Shown: positions 10,066 through 20,058, numbered from the stretch's first letter. The stretch is DNA of 64,000 nucleotides from Saccharomonospora marina XMU15 (GCF_000244955.1 NZ_CM001439.1:713667-777666), one strand, 5' to 3'. The notes: generated by a model not told the origin, from the letters alone. Translations and numbers: made by a program.

Positions 10066-10464
10066 ATGAGCGAAACGGTTACCAAGCGCAAGCCCATCGG
10101 CAAGGACATCTCGACCCGTCGGCGCGCAGGCAAGATCCGGCGGCACAACCGGCTGCGCAAGAAGATCAACGGTACGGCCGAGCGGCCCAGGATGTCGGTG
10201 AAGCGGTCCTCGCGACACATCGTGGTCCAGTTGATCGACGACATCGCCGGGCACACCATGGCGTCGGCATCGAGCCTCGAAGCAAGTGTGCGCTCGGTCG
10301 AGGGCGACAAGAAGGCCAAGGCAGCCAAGGTCGGCGAGTTGGTCGCGGCCCGCGCCAAGAACGCGGGAATCTCCAAGGTGGTGTTCGACCGTGGCGGCAA
10401 CGCCTACCACGGTCGGATCGCCGCGCTGGCCGACGCCGCCCGCGAGGCGGGGTTGGAGTTCTGA
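10066..10464 (+). CDS. rplR: 50S ribosomal protein L18
   Basis: A 132-residue protein from the ATG at 10066 ([20 protein letters not shown]). A GTG at 10060 overlapping the rplF stop is an alternative that would add two residues. The L18 core is visible in [20 protein letters not shown] and the C-terminal [21 protein letters not shown]18 binds 5S rRNA together with L5. Confidence 0.96.
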   Translation: MSETVTKRKPIGKDISTRRRAGKIRRHNRLRKKINGTAERPRMSVKRSSRHIVVQLIDDIAGHTMASASSLEASVRSVEGDKKAKAAKVGELVAARAKNAGISKVVFDRGGNAYHGRIAALADAAREAGLEF

Positions 10465-10501
10465 CAGTGAGCAACATTCTCGAGAACGGAAGGAACGCCT
10501 G

Positions 10502-11137
10502 ATGCCGGGACGTACGCGGCAATCCGGCGGCCAGGGCGGACCAGGCGGCGACCGCGAGCGCGGTGGCGGCAGGGACCGCAGGGACCGTCGTGACGGTGGC
10601 CGTGGCGGGGCGGCCCAGGACAAGACCCCGCACCTCGAGCGCGTCGTAGCGATCAACCGGGTGGCCAAGGTCGTCAAGGGTGGTCGGCGCTTCAGCTTCA
10701 CCGCGCTGGTCGTCGTCGGTGACGGGGACGGACAGGTCGGTGTCGGCTACGGCAAGGCCAAGGAAGTGCCCGCGGCCATCGCCAAGGGTGTCGAGGAGGC
10801 GAAGAAGAATTTCTTCCGCGTGCCTCGCATCGCGGGCACCATCCCTCACCCTGTGCAGGGTGAGGAGGCCGCCGGTGTCGTGCTGCTGCGCCCGGCCAGC
10901 CCTGGTACCGGAGTCATCGCGGGCGGACCGGTGCGTGCCGTGCTCGAGTGCGCGGGCGTGCACGACGTGCTGTCCAAGTCGCTCGGCAGTGACAACGCGA
11001 TCAACATCGTGCACGCGACCGTGCGGGCACTGAAGGACCTGCAGCGTCCGGAGGAGGTCGCGGCGCGCCGTGGCCTTCCGCTCGAGGACGTCGCACCGGC
11101 CCGGATGCTGCGCCAGCGTGCGGGGCAGGGGGTCTGA
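10502..11137 (+). CDS. rpsE: 30S ribosomal protein S5
   Basis: A 211-residue protein. The N-terminal 40 residues are rich in Gly, Arg and Asp ([19 protein letters not shown]). The S5 core follows: [40 protein letters not shown] and the C-terminal [20 protein letters not shown]5 is involved in decoding accuracy and mRNA unwinding. The ATG at 10502 is chosen because the upstream open sequence is the rplR shadow frame; AACGGAAGGA precedes it. Confidence 0.97.
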   Translation: MPGRTRQSGGQGGPGGDRERGGGRDRRDRRDGGRGGAAQDKTPHLERVVAINRVAKVVKGGRRFSFTALVVVGDGDGQVGVGYGKAKEVPAAIAKGVEEAKKNFFRVPRIAGTIPHPVQGEEAAGVVLLRPASPGTGVIAGGPVRAVLECAGVHDVLSKSLGSDNAINIVHATVRALKDLQRPEEVAARRGLPLEDVAPARMLRQRAGQGV

Positions 11138-11138
11138 C

Positions 11139-11321
11139 ATGGCTCAGCTCAAGGTCACCCAGATCAAGAGCACGATCGGGACCAAGCGCAACCACAGGGA
11201 TTCGCTGCGCACGCTGGGTCTGCGCAAGATCCGGCAGTCGGTTGTGCGTGATGACACCCCGCAGGTGCGTGGCCTCATCCACACGGTGCGGCACCTGGTG
11301 ACCGTGGAGGAGGTCAAGTAA
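11139..11321 (+). CDS. rpmD: 50S ribosomal protein L30
   Basis: A 60-residue protein of exact family length: [20 protein letters not shown], followed by [20 protein letters not shown]. The ATG follows the rpsE stop by one base, and its TAA overlaps the rplO ATG. Confidence 0.96.
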   Translation: MAQLKVTQIKSTIGTKRNHRDSLRTLGLRKIRQSVVRDDTPQVRGLIHTVRHLVTVEEVK

Positions 11322-11764
11322 TGGCCATCAAGATCCATCACCTCAGGCCCGCTCCCGGCTCCAACCGGGAGAAGATCCGGGTCGGCCGTGGTGAGGGCTC
11401 GAAGGGCAAGACCGCCGGTCGCGGTACGAAGGGCACCAAGGCCCGCAAGAACGTGCCCGCCGGCTTCGAGGGTGGGCAGATGCCCATCCACATGCGGCTG
11501 CCGAAGCTGCGTGGCTTCAAGAACCGCTTCCGCACCGAGTACCAGGCGGTGAACGTGGGCGACCTGGCTCGCGCGTTCCCCGACGGTGGCAAGGTCGGCA
11601 AGGAGGAACTCGTCGCCCGCGGCTTGGTGCACAAGAACGAGCTGGTGAAGGTGCTCGGTAACGGCGAGCTGAACGGCGTCAAGCTGGACGTGACCGCCGA
11701 TGCCTTCTCCAACTCGGCGAAGGAGAAACTCGAAGCAGCAGGTGGCTCGGTCACCAAGCTCTGA
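11321..11764 (+). CDS. rplO: 50S ribosomal protein L15
   Basis: A 147-residue protein with the L15 N-terminus [20 protein letters not shown] and the Gly-rich [20 protein letters not shown]. The central motif [19 protein letters not shown] is present. It is the last gene of this ribosomal block; a strong hairpin and two intergenic repeats separate it from secY. Confidence 0.97.
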   Translation: MAIKIHHLRPAPGSNREKIRVGRGEGSKGKTAGRGTKGTKARKNVPAGFEGGQMPIHMRLPKLRGFKNRFRTEYQAVNVGDLARAFPDGGKVGKEELVARGLVHKNELVKVLGNGELNGVKLDVTADAFSNSAKEKLEAAGGSVTKL

Positions 11765-11775
11765 GTGAGCGAAAC

Positions 11776-11819
11776 CGGCCCGGAGGAGGACCCAACCCAA
11801 GGGGAACCCCTCCGGGCCG
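11776..11819 (+). terminator. Terminator-like hairpin after rplO
   Basis: Perfect arms CGGCCCGGAGG (11776-11786) and CCTCCGGGCCG (11809-11819) around a 22-base loop. No T-run, as is usual for high-GC actinobacteria. It separates the ribosomal block from secY-adk-map. Confidence 0.7.
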
Positions 11820-11839
11820 CTCCATCTCAGCGCCCGTAA

Positions 11840-11906
11840 CCGCAGTTTGCCCGCTAAACGCGGTACCGTGCGGTCCCCCTCACCGCGGTTTGCCCGCTAA
11901 ACGTGG
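11840..11906. repeat. Intergenic palindromic repeat, two direct copies (rplO-secY)
   Basis: Copies at 11840-11863 (CCGCAGTTTGCCCGCTAAAC core) and 11883-11906 (GGTTTGCCCGCTAAACGTGG), same orientation, about 43 bases apart start to start. They are members 1 and 2 of the 23-copy family described in the findings. Confidence 0.9.
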
Positions 11907-12110
11907 TCGGCGAGCGGGGTAGAGCGGTCGAAAAGCGGCACTACGTGATGTCGCGTTGAGCGGGGCTGTTAGAGTCGGAGCCACGCTTCGGGATACCCGT
12001 GCCCCGACGCGCCCCTGGCTTGCCCGCCAGCAACAGTGTGTCCTGCCGGCCCCAGTGTCGGCCAAGCCGATCGTCGGCTGATCGCCGACGACGCCGAGGA
12101 GGTCCCCCGC

Positions 12111-13418
12111 GTGCTCAGCGCCTTCCGCTCGGCTCTCGCGACGCCGGACCTGCGCAAGAAGATCCTGTTCACGCTGATGATCGTGGCCGTCTATCGGATC
12201 GGCGCGACCATGCCAGCACCTGGGGTGTCGTACCCGAATGTCCAGGCTTGTCAGGCGCAGGTTCAAGATCAAAACATCTTCTCGCTGCTGAACCTGTTCA
12301 GTGGTGGTGCGCTGCTGCAGCTGTCTGTGTTCGCCACCGGGATCATGCCCTACATCACGGCGAGCATCATCGTGCAGTTGCTGACCGTGGTCATCCCGCG
12401 GTTCGAGGAGCTGAAGAAGGAAGGCCAGGCAGGGCAGAGCAAGCTCACCCAGTACACGCGCTACCTGACTATCGCACTGGCGATCCTGCAGGCGACGGGT
12501 GTGGTCGCGCTGGCCGATCGAGGCCAGCTCTTCGGTGACTGTGACCAGCCGGTGCTGCCGGACAACAGCGTGTACTCGCTCGCACTCACGGTCCTCACCA
12601 TGACGGCAGGCACCGCGGTGATGATGTGGCTGGGCGAGTTGATCACCGAGCGCGGCGTCGGCAACGGAATGTCGCTGCTGATCTTCCTGAACATCGCTGC
12701 GCGCATCCCGGCCGAAGGCGCCAACATCCTGAACAACCAGGGTGGCCTGGTGTTCTTCTTCGTCTGTGTGCTGGGGCTGGCGATCATCGCGAGCGTCATC
12801 TTCGTCGAGCAGGGTCAGCGACGAATCCCGGTGCAGTACGCCAAGCGCATGATCGGCCGACGCATGTACGGCGGTACCTCCACCTACCTGCCGATCAAGG
12901 TCAACCAGGCCGGTGTTATTCCGGTGATCTTCGCATCCTCGCTGCTCTACCTCCCCGACCTGATCGGCAGGCTCGTGGGGAACCCGAACGAGGCGTCTTG
13001 GTGGCAACGCTTCCTGCAGACGTACCTGGTCGATCAGTCGAGCTGGGTGCACATCCTGATGTACTTCGCGCTGATCATCTTCTTCACCTACTTCTACATC
13101 ACGATCACCTTCAACGTGGACGAGCGTGCGGAGGAGATGAAGAAATTCGGTGGCTTCATTCCTGGCATCAGGCCAGGTAGGCCGACCGCCGAGTACCTCG
13201 GCCACGTGCTCAGCCGTATCACGCTTCCGGGGTCGATCTATCTCGGCATCGTCGCGATCCTCCCGAACTTCTTCCTGTCGATCACCGGTGAAGGTCAGAA
13301 CCAGAACTTCCCGTTCGGCGGCACTGCTGTGCTGATCATGGTTGGTGTCGGTCTCGACACGGTGAAGCAGATCGAAAGCCAGCTGATGCAGCGCAATTAC
13401 GAAGGGTTCCTGCGATGA
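12111..13418 (+). CDS. secY: Protein translocase subunit SecY
   Basis: A 435-residue membrane protein that forms the channel of the Sec translocon. It starts [20 protein letters not shown] at GTG 12111, with GAGGAGG at 12096-12102; a longer open frame from 12036 is rejected because SecY homologues begin here. The expected ten hydrophobic segments are visible, including the first around [35 protein letters not shown] in the cytosolic C5 loop is a SecY hallmark. Its TGA overlaps the adk ATG, forming secY-adk-map. Confidence 0.97.
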   Translation: MLSAFRSALATPDLRKKILFTLMIVAVYRIGATMPAPGVSYPNVQACQAQVQDQNIFSLLNLFSGGALLQLSVFATGIMPYITASIIVQLLTVVIPRFEELKKEGQAGQSKLTQYTRYLTIALAILQATGVVALADRGQLFGDCDQPVLPDNSVYSLALTVLTMTAGTAVMMWLGELITERGVGNGMSLLIFLNIAARIPAEGANILNNQGGLVFFFVCVLGLAIIASVIFVEQGQRRIPVQYAKRMIGRRMYGGTSTYLPIKVNQAGVIPVIFASSLLYLPDLIGRLVGNPNEASWWQRFLQTYLVDQSSWVHILMYFALIIFFTYFYITITFNVDERAEEMKKFGGFIPGIRPGRPTAEYLGHVLSRITLPGSIYLGIVAILPNFFLSITGEGQNQNFPFGGTAVLIMVGVGLDTVKQIESQLMQRNYEGFLR

Positions 13419-13969
13419 CGCGCGTGGTTCTAGTCGGTCCGCCTGGGGCAGGAAAGGGTACGCAGGCCGCAGCGCTGTCCGAGCGGCTCGGCGTACCGCA
13501 CATCTCCACGGGCGACCTGTTCAGGACCCACGTAGGCGAGCAGACACCACTCGGCAGGGAAGCGAAGCGCTATCTTGACTCCGGTGAGCTGGTGCCGGAC
13601 TCGGTGACCAACGAGATGGTGCGGGAGCGGCTTGCGGAGCCGGATGCCAAGTCGGGCTTCCTGCTCGACGGCTTCCCGCGCAATACCAAGCAGGCCGATG
13701 TGTTGGCGCAGATGCTCGCGGAGTCGGACACCGCGCTGGACGCTGTGATCGAGCTGCAGGTGCCCGAAGACGTCTTGGTGGATCGCTTGTTGGCCAGAGG
13801 GCGTACGGATGACACCGAGGACGTGATTCGACGCAGGCAGCAGGTGTACCGCTCTGAGACGGCACCGCTGTTGCAGTACTACTCCGACATCCTTGTGACG
13901 GTGGACGGCGTGGGTGACGTGGACCAGGTATCGGCGCGAGTGCTGGAAGCTCTCGGCAACCGGTCGTGA
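13415..13969 (+). CDS. adk: Adenylate kinase
   Basis: A 184-residue enzyme converting AMP + ATP to 2 ADP. The P-loop [10 protein letters not shown] is at about residues 8-17, and [11 protein letters not shown] is the AMP-binding motif. The protein is of the short class that lacks the extended LID domain ([17 protein letters not shown] runs straight on), as in mycobacteria. It overlaps secY and map by four bases at each end. Confidence 0.97.
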   Translation: MTRVVLVGPPGAGKGTQAAALSERLGVPHISTGDLFRTHVGEQTPLGREAKRYLDSGELVPDSVTNEMVRERLAEPDAKSGFLLDGFPRNTKQADVLAQMLAESDTALDAVIELQVPEDVLVDRLLARGRTDDTEDVIRRRQQVYRSETAPLLQYYSDILVTVDGVGDVDQVSARVLEALGNRS

Positions 13970-14787
13970 AGCTCCTCCCGCGCCGTGTGCGGCAGTTGTT
14001 CCGCCGGAATCGCTCCATCGAGGTGAAAAGCCGGAGCGAGTTGGAAGCCATGCGAGCGGCTGGCCTCGTCGTTGCTCGCACCTTGCGCGGCATCATGGAG
14101 ACTGCGGCGCCGGGCATGAGCACGGCAGAACTCGACGAGTTGGCCGAGCAGACCATCCGTGAAGCCAATGCCGTGCCGTCGTTCAAGGGCTACCACGGTT
14201 TTCCCGCGTCGATCTGCACGTCGGTGAACGAGCAGATCGTGCACGGCATCCCCTCGCCAGACCGTGTATTGCGTGAAGGCGACCTGTTGTCGGTGGACTG
14301 TGGGGCGATCCTGGACGGTTGGCACGGTGATTCGGCTGTCACCATCGAGATCGGTGCCGTTACCGAGAGGGACAAGGCGCTGTCGGCGGCCACCAGGGCT
14401 GCGATGCTTGCCGGGGTACGGGCGGTGAACCCGGGCGCGCGGCTCACCGACGTTTCTCACGCCATCGAGCAGGCGGCTCGTCGCGCTGCCGCGGAGGATG
14501 GTGTCGAGTACGGGATGGTGCTCGAGTACGGCGGGCACGGTATCGGTTCGGCGATGCATATGGACCCGTTCCTACCCAATGTGGGGGAGCCCGGACGAGG
14601 ACCGCTACTCGAAGTCGGTATGGCTCTGGCGATCGAACCCATGCTCACGGCCGGCTCGTCGGAGACCGTGGAGCTGGACGACGGGTGGACGGTGGTCACG
14701 GCTGACGGCTCTCGCGCCGCACATTGGGAGCACACGGTGGCGGTCACCGACGAAGGGCCGTGGGTGTTGACAGAGCCTGAACCGTGA
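13966..14787 (+). CDS. map: Methionine aminopeptidase, type I
   Basis: A 273-residue enzyme that removes the initiator Met from nascent proteins. Metal ligands are visible: Asp111 in SVDCGAI, Asp122 in WHGDSAVT, His in GGHGIG, Glu in AIEPML and Glu in [10 protein letters not shown] short basic N-terminal extension ([17 protein letters not shown]) precedes the catalytic domain. The GTG start overlaps the adk stop. It closes the secY-adk-map operon; two repeats follow. Confidence 0.97.
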   Translation: MKLLPRRVRQLFRRNRSIEVKSRSELEAMRAAGLVVARTLRGIMETAAPGMSTAELDELAEQTIREANAVPSFKGYHGFPASICTSVNEQIVHGIPSPDRVLREGDLLSVDCGAILDGWHGDSAVTIEIGAVTERDKALSAATRAAMLAGVRAVNPGARLTDVSHAIEQAARRAAAEDGVEYGMVLEYGGHGIGSAMHMDPFLPNVGEPGRGPLLEVGMALAIEPMLTAGSSETVELDDGWTVVTADGSRAAHWEHTVAVTDEGPWVLTEPEP

Positions 14788-14806
14788 CGACCTGCCCTTC
14801 GCAACA

Positions 14807-14860
14807 ACGGTTTGCCCGCTAAACGTCGCCCGCCCACAGCGGTTTGCCCGCTAAACGCGG
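14807..14860. repeat. Intergenic palindromic repeat, two direct copies (map-infA)
   Basis: Copies at 14807-14828 (ACGGTTTGCCCGCTAAACGT) and 14837-14860 (GCGGTTTGCCCGCTAAACGC core), same orientation, 30 bases apart start to start. Confidence 0.9.
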
Positions 14861-14959
14861 TATCAGGAGCGCGGGAAGCCGTCCGAAACACCGTTATCAT
14901 TACGCGGTGAGAGGTTCACCCGGCAGACGGCTGACCCAAACAACCCCGGCTTAGGGGGC

Positions 14960-14986
14960 TTGACACGCGGCGCGTACACTGATTGT
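14960..14986 (+). promoter_or_regulatory. Candidate infA-operon promoter
   Basis: TTGACA at 14960-14965, followed 15 bases later by GATTGT. The -35 is exact but the -10 is weak and the spacing short, so this is only a candidate. It would leave a leader of about 115 bases before infA. Confidence 0.3.
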
Positions 14987-15109
14987 TCGGCGTGCTCATC
15001 ACGCCGGTTCCATCATGCTCACTTCCACTGGGCAGCGGGATTGGCGTGGCGTGCGTGCCACCAGGCAGGCAAGCACTCAACGCTCAACCAATCACGAAAC
15101 GCGGAGGAC

Positions 15110-15331
15110 ATGGCGAAGAAAGACGGGGCCATCGAGGTCGAAGGCCGCGTGATCGAGCCGCTTCCCAACGCGATGTTTCGCGTCGAGTTGGAGAACGGCC
15201 ACAAGGTCCTTGCACACATCAGTGGCAAGATGCGGCAGCACTACATCCGCATTCTGCCGGAGGACAGGGTTGTCGTAGAGCTCTCGCCCTACGACTTGTC
15301 CCGTGGTCGCATCGTCTACCGCTACAAGTGA
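15110..15331 (+). CDS. infA: Translation initiation factor IF-1
   Basis: A 73-residue OB-fold protein of standard length that binds the ribosomal A site during initiation. It starts [20 protein letters not shown] and contains the family signature [27 protein letters not shown] at 15101-15107 is close upstream. It begins the infA-rpmJ-rpsM-rpsK-rpsD-rpoA-rplQ run. Confidence 0.98.
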   Translation: MAKKDGAIEVEGRVIEPLPNAMFRVELENGHKVLAHISGKMRQHYIRILPEDRVVVELSPYDLSRGRIVYRYK

Positions 15332-15406
15332 TCACGGTGAGCGTGGTGGAGGGAGACCTCCACCAGGGGGCACGCAGAACTCAGCACGAGCAGGAGAGCA
15401 GGAGAC

Positions 15407-15520
15407 GTGAAGGTCAAGCCGAGCGTCAAGCGGATCTGTGACAAGTGCCAGATCGTCCGTCGGCACGGTCGGATCATGGTGATCTGCGACAACCTGCGGC
15501 ACAAGCAGCGGCAGGGCTGA
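15407..15520 (+). CDS. rpmJ: 50S ribosomal protein L36, zinc-binding
   Basis: A 37-residue protein: [20 protein letters not shown], then [17 protein letters not shown]. The Cys11, Cys14, Cys27 and His32 set is the zinc-binding form. GTG start at 15407 with AGGAGAGCAGGAG upstream. It lies between infA and rpsM as usual. Confidence 0.97.
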   Translation: MKVKPSVKRICDKCQIVRRHGRIMVICDNLRHKQRQG

Positions 15521-15730
15521 TCACCGGGCACTCGTCCGAGTGAATTCATAGCCGAGTACCACTCCCCGTACCTGCCGGACCGTGGCGCAAGCCGACCGGA
15601 CCGGCTCACCCCCGGACTCCAGGCCGGGGCCGGGACGCCGTCCGCGAGAGCGGGTGGTGCGACAGCGAGTCGTCCCGGAATGGGCAGGGAGCAGACCTGG
15701 AGACACGATGAAGAAGGAGCATGAGCGCCA

Positions 15731-16111
15731 ATGGCACGACTCGCTGGCGTCGATCTTCCCCGCGAGAAGCGGCTCGAGATCGCGCTTACCTACATCTACG
15801 GGATCGGCCGTACCCGCTCCAAGGAACTGATCACCGCCACGGAACTGAACGCGGACACCCGCGTGAAGGACCTCAGCGATGACGACCTTGTGAAGCTGCG
15901 GGACTACATCGAAGAGAATTTCAAGGTCGAGGGTGACCTCCGTCGCGAGGTAAACGCCGACATCCGTCGAAAGATCGAGATCGGCTGTTACGAAGGCCTG
16001 CGGTGGCGACGCGGACTTCCTGTCCGCGGGCAACGCACCAAGACCAACGCCCGTACGCGCAAGGGCCCGAAGAAGACGGTCGCAGGCAAGAAGAAGGCGG
16101 GCAAGAAGTGA
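15731..16111 (+). CDS. rpsM: 30S ribosomal protein S13
   Basis: A 126-residue protein: [20 protein letters not shown] at the start and the signature [20 protein letters not shown] near the end, followed by a Lys-rich tail. S13 contacts the P-site tRNA and subunit bridges. The 210-base gap before it contains only a weak GC-rich inverted repeat. Its TGA overlaps the GTG of an unassigned small frame (16108-16293). Confidence 0.97.
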   Translation: MARLAGVDLPREKRLEIALTYIYGIGRTRSKELITATELNADTRVKDLSDDDLVKLRDYIEENFKVEGDLRREVNADIRRKIEIGCYEGLRWRRGLPVRGQRTKTNARTRKGPKKTVAGKKKAGKK

Positions 16112-16293
16112 GTATCAGGGGCAAGAAGCTCGTGGGCGGAGCCGTGCAACGTCAGGGCAGCGCTTCGTACATGTCGCCGAAGGCTCTTTACGCTCGCCCG
16201 ATGGCGCTGCGCCAGCTGTACACCGACGCCGGCACCTTGATCCGGCGCGGACAGCGTGAAGCCGCAGCGGCCCACCAGAAGAACTCGCGCTAA
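16108..16293 (+). CDS. Unassigned 61-residue frame between rpsM and rpsK
   Basis: The GTG overlaps the rpsM stop as GTGA, and TAA ends at 16293, 18 bases before rpsK. The product begins [20 protein letters not shown] and ends [12 protein letters not shown]; it is basic and has no Cys. Codon third positions are mostly G or C, like the neighbours, which favours real coding. There is no strong ribosome-binding site, so translation would rely on coupling to rpsM. rpsM and rpsK are normally almost adjacent. I recognise no family; it could be a lineage-specific small protein or spacer. Confidence 0.45.
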   Translation: MSIRGKKLVGGAVQRQGSASYMSPKALYARPMALRQLYTDAGTLIRRGQREAAAAHQKNSR

Positions 16294-16311
16294 CGAGGAG
16301 TCACCCAGACC

Positions 16312-16716
16312 ATGCCACCGAAGGCACGCACGACCGGGACCAAGAAGGTCCGGCGCAAGGAAAAGAAGAATGTTGCTCACGGGCATGCCCACATCAAGAG
16401 CACGTTCAACAACACCATCATCTCGATCACCGACCCCAACGGTGCGGTGATCTCGTGGGCCTCCTCCGGCCACGTCGGCTTCAAGGGTTCCCGTAAGTCC
16501 ACGCCGTTTGCCGCCCAGATGGCGGCCGAGAGCGCGGCCAGGAAGGCCGCGGAGCACGGCATGAAGAAGGTCGACGTGTTCGTCAAGGGCCCCGGCTCCG
16601 GCCGCGAGACGGCGATCAGGTCGCTGCAGGCCGCAGGCCTCGAGGTGGGGACGATCCAGGACGTGACCCCGCAGCCGCACAACGGCTGCCGCCCGCCGAA
16701 GCGGCGCCGGGTCTGA
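16312..16716 (+). CDS. rpsK: 30S ribosomal protein S11
   Basis: A 134-residue protein with the N-terminal basic segment [20 protein letters not shown] and the C-terminal signature [20 protein letters not shown]11 is on the platform of the small subunit. GAGGAG lies upstream. Followed by rpsD after 23 bases. Confidence 0.97.
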   Translation: MPPKARTTGTKKVRRKEKKNVAHGHAHIKSTFNNTIISITDPNGAVISWASSGHVGFKGSRKSTPFAAQMAAESAARKAAEHGMKKVDVFVKGPGSGRETAIRSLQAAGLEVGTIQDVTPQPHNGCRPPKRRRV

Positions 16717-16739
16717 GGAACGGGGAGGAGTAAGAACAG

Positions 16740-17345
16740 ATGGCCCGTTACACCGGCCCCGCCACGCGCGTTTCGCGTCGGCTCAAGGTTGACCTCATCG
16801 GTGGCGACCAGGCGTTCGAACGCCGCCCTTACCCGCCCGGCCAGCATGGTCGTGGCCGCGTCAAGGAAAGCGAGTATCTGCTCCAGCTTCAGGAGAAGCA
16901 GAAGGCGCGGCACACCTACGGCATTCTGGAGCGCCAGTTCAAGCGCTACTACGAGGAAGCCGCCCGCCGCGCTGGCAAGACGGGTGAGAACCTGCTGCAG
17001 ATCCTCGAGTCGCGACTGGACAACGTCGTTTACCGTGCCGGCCTGGCCCGCACGCGGCGGCAGGCCCGCCAGCTCGTCAGCCATGGCCATTTTCTCGTCA
17101 ACGGCGAGAAGGTGAACATCCCGAGCTTCCGGATTTCGCGGTTCGACATTATCGACGTGCGGCCCAAGTCGCTTCAGATGCTGCCCTTCGTGGCGGCCAA
17201 GGAAGCCATGGGCGAGCGGCCCATTCCGGCCTGGTTGCAGGTTGTGCCATCGAGCCTGCGGATCCTCGTGCATCAGCTGCCCGAGCGTGCGCAGATCGAG
17301 ATCCCGGTACAGGAACAGTTGATCGTCGAGTTCTACTCGAAGTGA
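16740..17345 (+). CDS. rpsD: 30S ribosomal protein S4
   Basis: A 201-residue protein starting [20 protein letters not shown]. The N-terminal zinc-binding Cys residues found in some S4 proteins are absent (zinc-free form). The S4/RNA-binding domain is visible as [20 protein letters not shown] and [21 protein letters not shown]4 nucleates 30S assembly. Confidence 0.97.
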   Translation: MARYTGPATRVSRRLKVDLIGGDQAFERRPYPPGQHGRGRVKESEYLLQLQEKQKARHTYGILERQFKRYYEEAARRAGKTGENLLQILESRLDNVVYRAGLARTRRQARQLVSHGHFLVNGEKVNIPSFRISRFDIIDVRPKSLQMLPFVAAKEAMGERPIPAWLQVVPSSLRILVHQLPERAQIEIPVQEQLIVEFYSK

Positions 17346-17457
17346 CCCAAGCCTGGCTTCGGCCAGGAATGGGTCGGCGGCGGCGCCCGGAGCGTCGCCG
17401 CTACGCCACACCTTTCGGCGTCATATGGCGGGCGCCGGCAGGAAAGGAAGAAGGAAA

Positions 17458-18522
17458 GTGCTCATTTCCCAGCGGCCGACTCTCGGCGAAGAGACGGTCA
17501 ACGAGACGCGCTCACGGTTCACCATCGAACCGCTCGAACCAGGCTTCGGCTACACGCTCGGCAACTCGCTGCGGCGTACGTTGCTGTCCTCGATCCCGGG
17601 CGCCGCGGTCACCAGCATCCGCATCGATGGTGTGCTGCACGAATTCACCACTGTGCCGGGGGTGAAGGAGGATGTCACAGAGATCATCCTGAACCTCAAG
17701 GAACTCGTCGTCTCCTCCGAGGAGGACGAGCCCGTCACGATGTACCTGCGCAAGCAGGGTCCCGGTGAGGTCACGGCTGCCGACATCGTGCCACCAGCGG
17801 GTGTGACGGTTCACAATCCGGATCTGCACATCGCTTCGCTGAACGGCAAGGGCAAGCTCGAGATCGAACTCGTCGTCGAACGCGGCCGCGGGTACGTTCC
17901 GGCACTGCAGAACAAGCAGGCTGGTGCCGAGATCGGTCGTATTCCCATTGACTCGATCTACTCGCCGGTGCTGAAGGTGACCTACAAGGTCGAGGCCACC
18001 CGTGTCGAGCAGCGCACGGACTTCGACAAGCTGGTCCTCGACGTGGAGACGAAGCCGTCGATCACGCCGAGGGACGCCGTCGCATCCGCAGGCAAGACGC
18101 TGGTTGAGCTGTTCGGCCTCGCGCGTGAGCTGAATGTCGATGCCGAAGGCATCGAGATCGGCCCGTCGCCGCAAGAGGCTGACACCATCGCGGCCTACGC
18201 GATGCCGATCGAGGACCTGGACCTGACGGTGCGGTCCTACAACTGCCTCAAGCGTGAGGGCATCCACACTGTCGGTGAGCTGGTCTCCCGCAGTGAGGCG
18301 GACCTGCTCGACATTCGCAACTTCGGTGCGAAGTCGATCGACGAGGTCAAGATGAAGCTCGTCGGTCTCGGCCTCACGTTGAAGGACAGCCCACCTGGGT
18401 TCGATCCCACTGCGGCGGCGTCGACCTACGAGGGTGAGACGTGGGGTGCCGAGAGCGCCCCCGGTCTGCCCGACACCGGTCATGACGATGGTCAGGACTA
18501 CGCAGAGACGGAGCAGCTGTAA
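17458..18522 (+). CDS. rpoA: RNA polymerase alpha subunit
   Basis: A 354-residue protein beginning [20 protein letters not shown] at GTG 17458. An upstream ATG at 17425 is in frame but would add a basic extension not seen in RpoA, and AAGGAAGAAGGAAA directly precedes 17458. The N-terminal dimerisation domain has [20 protein letters not shown]; the C-terminal DNA-binding domain has [20 protein letters not shown] and [20 protein letters not shown]. The acidic tail is typical of actinobacteria. Confidence 0.98.
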   Translation: MLISQRPTLGEETVNETRSRFTIEPLEPGFGYTLGNSLRRTLLSSIPGAAVTSIRIDGVLHEFTTVPGVKEDVTEIILNLKELVVSSEEDEPVTMYLRKQGPGEVTAADIVPPAGVTVHNPDLHIASLNGKGKLEIELVVERGRGYVPALQNKQAGAEIGRIPIDSIYSPVLKVTYKVEATRVEQRTDFDKLVLDVETKPSITPRDAVASAGKTLVELFGLARELNVDAEGIEIGPSPQEADTIAAYAMPIEDLDLTVRSYNCLKREGIHTVGELVSRSEADLLDIRNFGAKSIDEVKMKLVGLGLTLKDSPPGFDPTAAASTYEGETWGAESAPGLPDTGHDDGQDYAETEQL

Positions 18523-18559
18523 GTCGTCTTGCGGCTGACGAGCTGAACGAGGAGAACCG

Positions 18560-19156
18560 ATGCCCACTCCCACCAAGGGACCCCGTCTCGGCGGATCGCC
18601 CGCGCACGAGCGGTTGATGCTGGCCAACCTGGCCACGTCGCTGTTCGCGCACGGCAAGATCACCACGACCGAGGCCAAGGCCAAGCGTGTGCGGCCACTC
18701 GCTGAGAAGCTGATCACCAAGGCCAAGCGCGGTGATCTGCACAACCGCCGCCAGATCATGCGTGTTGTGCGCGACAAGGATGTCGTGCACAAGCTGATGG
18801 CCGAGATCGGTCCCTTCTTCGAGGACCGCAACGGCGGCTATGTGCGAATCACCAGGACACTGCCACGCAAGGGTGACAACGCTCCGATGGCAGTCATCGA
18901 ACTGGTGTCGGAGAAGACCGTAACGGCAGAGGCCGAGGCAGCGAAGAAGACGAAGTTCGCGAAGGACAAGTCTGCGGCGTCCAAGACGCAGGTAGAGGAG
19001 TCGAAGGCCGAGGAGAAGGCTGAGGCTGCGGAGGAGCAGGCTGTCGACCAAGATGCGGAGCCGCCAACCTCCGCGACGGACGAGGCCACCGCGGACCCCG
19101 CTGAGGGTGCCGAGGCGCCCGCCGATGAGCCGAGCGACAAGAAGGAAGAGTCCTGA
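18560..19156 (+). CDS. rplQ: 50S ribosomal protein L17 with long acidic tail
   Basis: A 198-residue protein. The first 118 or so residues are L17: [20 protein letters not shown], then [20 protein letters not shown] and [20 protein letters not shown]. The last 80 are low-complexity Ala, Glu, Lys and Asp (for example [20 protein letters not shown]). L17 is about 120 residues in most bacteria; long acidic tails are known in several actinobacteria. It ends the rpoA operon or leads into truA, 14 bases on. Confidence 0.96.
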   Translation: MPTPTKGPRLGGSPAHERLMLANLATSLFAHGKITTTEAKAKRVRPLAEKLITKAKRGDLHNRRQIMRVVRDKDVVHKLMAEIGPFFEDRNGGYVRITRTLPRKGDNAPMAVIELVSEKTVTAEAEAAKKTKFAKDKSAASKTQVEESKAEEKAEAAEEQAVDQDAEPPTSATDEATADPAEGAEAPADEPSDKKEES

Positions 19157-19170
19157 CGGCTCAAAGCCCG

Positions 19171-20058
19171 ATGAACGAGCCCGCCGGTCCCGCAGTGGAT
19201 GGCGGGCTCGTTCGTATTCGTCTCGGCTTGGCCTATGACGGCACCGACTTCTCCGGATGGGCGAAACAGCCGCGACAACGGACTGTGCAGGGAGTGATCG
19301 AGGAAGCGCTCGCCAAGCAACCACCGGGTGAGGCGATGGTTGGGCCTATGGTGGTCGCAGGCCGAACAGATGCGGGCGTCCACGCCACAGCTCAAGTCGC
19401 CCACGTCGACGCTTCGCGTTTCGCGGGCAAAACGCTGCGGGGGTTGGCTGTGGATGAGCAAGGTGTCCCTGATCTGGCCCGCTTACGGCACCGTTGGAAC
19501 AGGATTCTTCCACCAGATGTGCGGGTGCTGGCCGCTGACGTCGCTCCGACCGGCTTCGATGCGCGCTTTTCTGCTATGAGGCGGCACTATCTCTACAAAG
19601 TGTCGGACGCCCCATGGGGCGTTGATCCGCTGCGTCGGCGGGACACCCTTGCGTGGCCGCGGGCACTTGCTGTGGAAACCATGAACAAGGCCGCACATTA
19701 CCTCATCGGGTTGCACGACTTCGCCGCTTTCTGCAAGCAACGTGAGGGAGCGACGACCATTCGGCATTTGCAACGGTTGAGTTGGCGGCGAGTGGACGAA
19801 CACGAGATTCATGCGATCGTTTCCGCCGATGCCTTTTGCCACTCCATGGTCCGCAGTCTTGTCGGGGTACTACTGCTGGTGGGAGATGGGCGCCGCAGCG
19901 TTGCTTCGGTGGCGGAATCGCTTCGCAGTCGCCAGCGCGACAGCGCGGTAGCACCACCCCACGGTCTGACATTGATCGGCGTTGACTATCCCCCCGCAAG
20001 AGAGATGGCCGCGCGAGCCAATGAGACCCGCAATATTCGATCCGCGCACATTTCCTAG
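19171..20058 (+). CDS. truA: tRNA pseudouridine synthase A
   Basis: A 295-residue enzyme that makes pseudouridine at tRNA positions 38-40. The catalytic Asp is in VAGRTDAGVHA; LAYDGTDFSGWAKQPRQRTV is the N-terminal family motif, and VSADAFCHSMVRSLVGVLL is near the C-terminus. The start is uncertain: ATG 19171 is used here, but GTG 19195 also fits the homologous core and neither has a clear ribosome-binding site. A 13-bp stem (19173-19213) spans this region. The stop shares CTAG with the convergent gene at 20055. Confidence 0.95.
   Translation: MNEPAGPAVDGGLVRIRLGLAYDGTDFSGWAKQPRQRTVQGVIEEALAKQPPGEAMVGPMVVAGRTDAGVHATAQVAHVDASRFAGKTLRGLAVDEQGVPDLARLRHRWNRILPPDVRVLAADVAPTGFDARFSAMRRHYLYKVSDAPWGVDPLRRRDTLAWPRALAVETMNKAAHYLIGLHDFAAFCKQREGATTIRHLQRLSWRRVDEHEIHAIVSADAFCHSMVRSLVGVLLLVGDGRRSVASVAESLRSRQRDSAVAPPHGLTLIGVDYPPAREMAARANETRNIRSAHIS
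19173..19213 (+). promoter_or_regulatory. truA: Strong hairpin over the truA start region
   Basis: GAACGAGCCCGCC (19173-19185) and GGCGGGCTCGTTC (19201-19213) pair perfectly over 13 bases around a 15-base loop. ATG 19171 is at its foot and GTG 19195 in the loop. It could terminate or attenuate rplQ transcription, or gate truA translation. Confidence 0.55.

Larger units (their letters stand above)
11765..12110. other. Intergenic region between rplO and secY
   Basis: A 346-base stretch. It contains a terminator-like hairpin (11776-11819), two copies of the window's intergenic repeat (11840-11906) and the secY upstream sequence. TAGAGT near 11970 could be a -10 element, but no -35 partner stands out. 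No credible coding frame. Confidence 0.6.
14788..15109. other. Intergenic region between map and infA
   Basis: A 322-base stretch holding two intergenic repeats (14807-14860) and the presumed infA promoter. TTGACA at 14960-14965 is a perfect -35 hexamer. Candidate -10 elements downstream (GATTGT near 14981-14986, or TACACT at 14975-14980) are not at an ideal distance. No coding frame. Confidence 0.55.

Noticed and set aside
11880..13205. 441-codon minus-strand frame opposite secY
   Set aside because: Shadow of secY with His/Gln/Arg-rich composition.
17425..17457. ATG at 17425 as rpoA start
   Set aside because: The added [11 protein letters not shown] segment is the ribosome-binding region and is not RpoA-like; GTG 17458 fits homologues.
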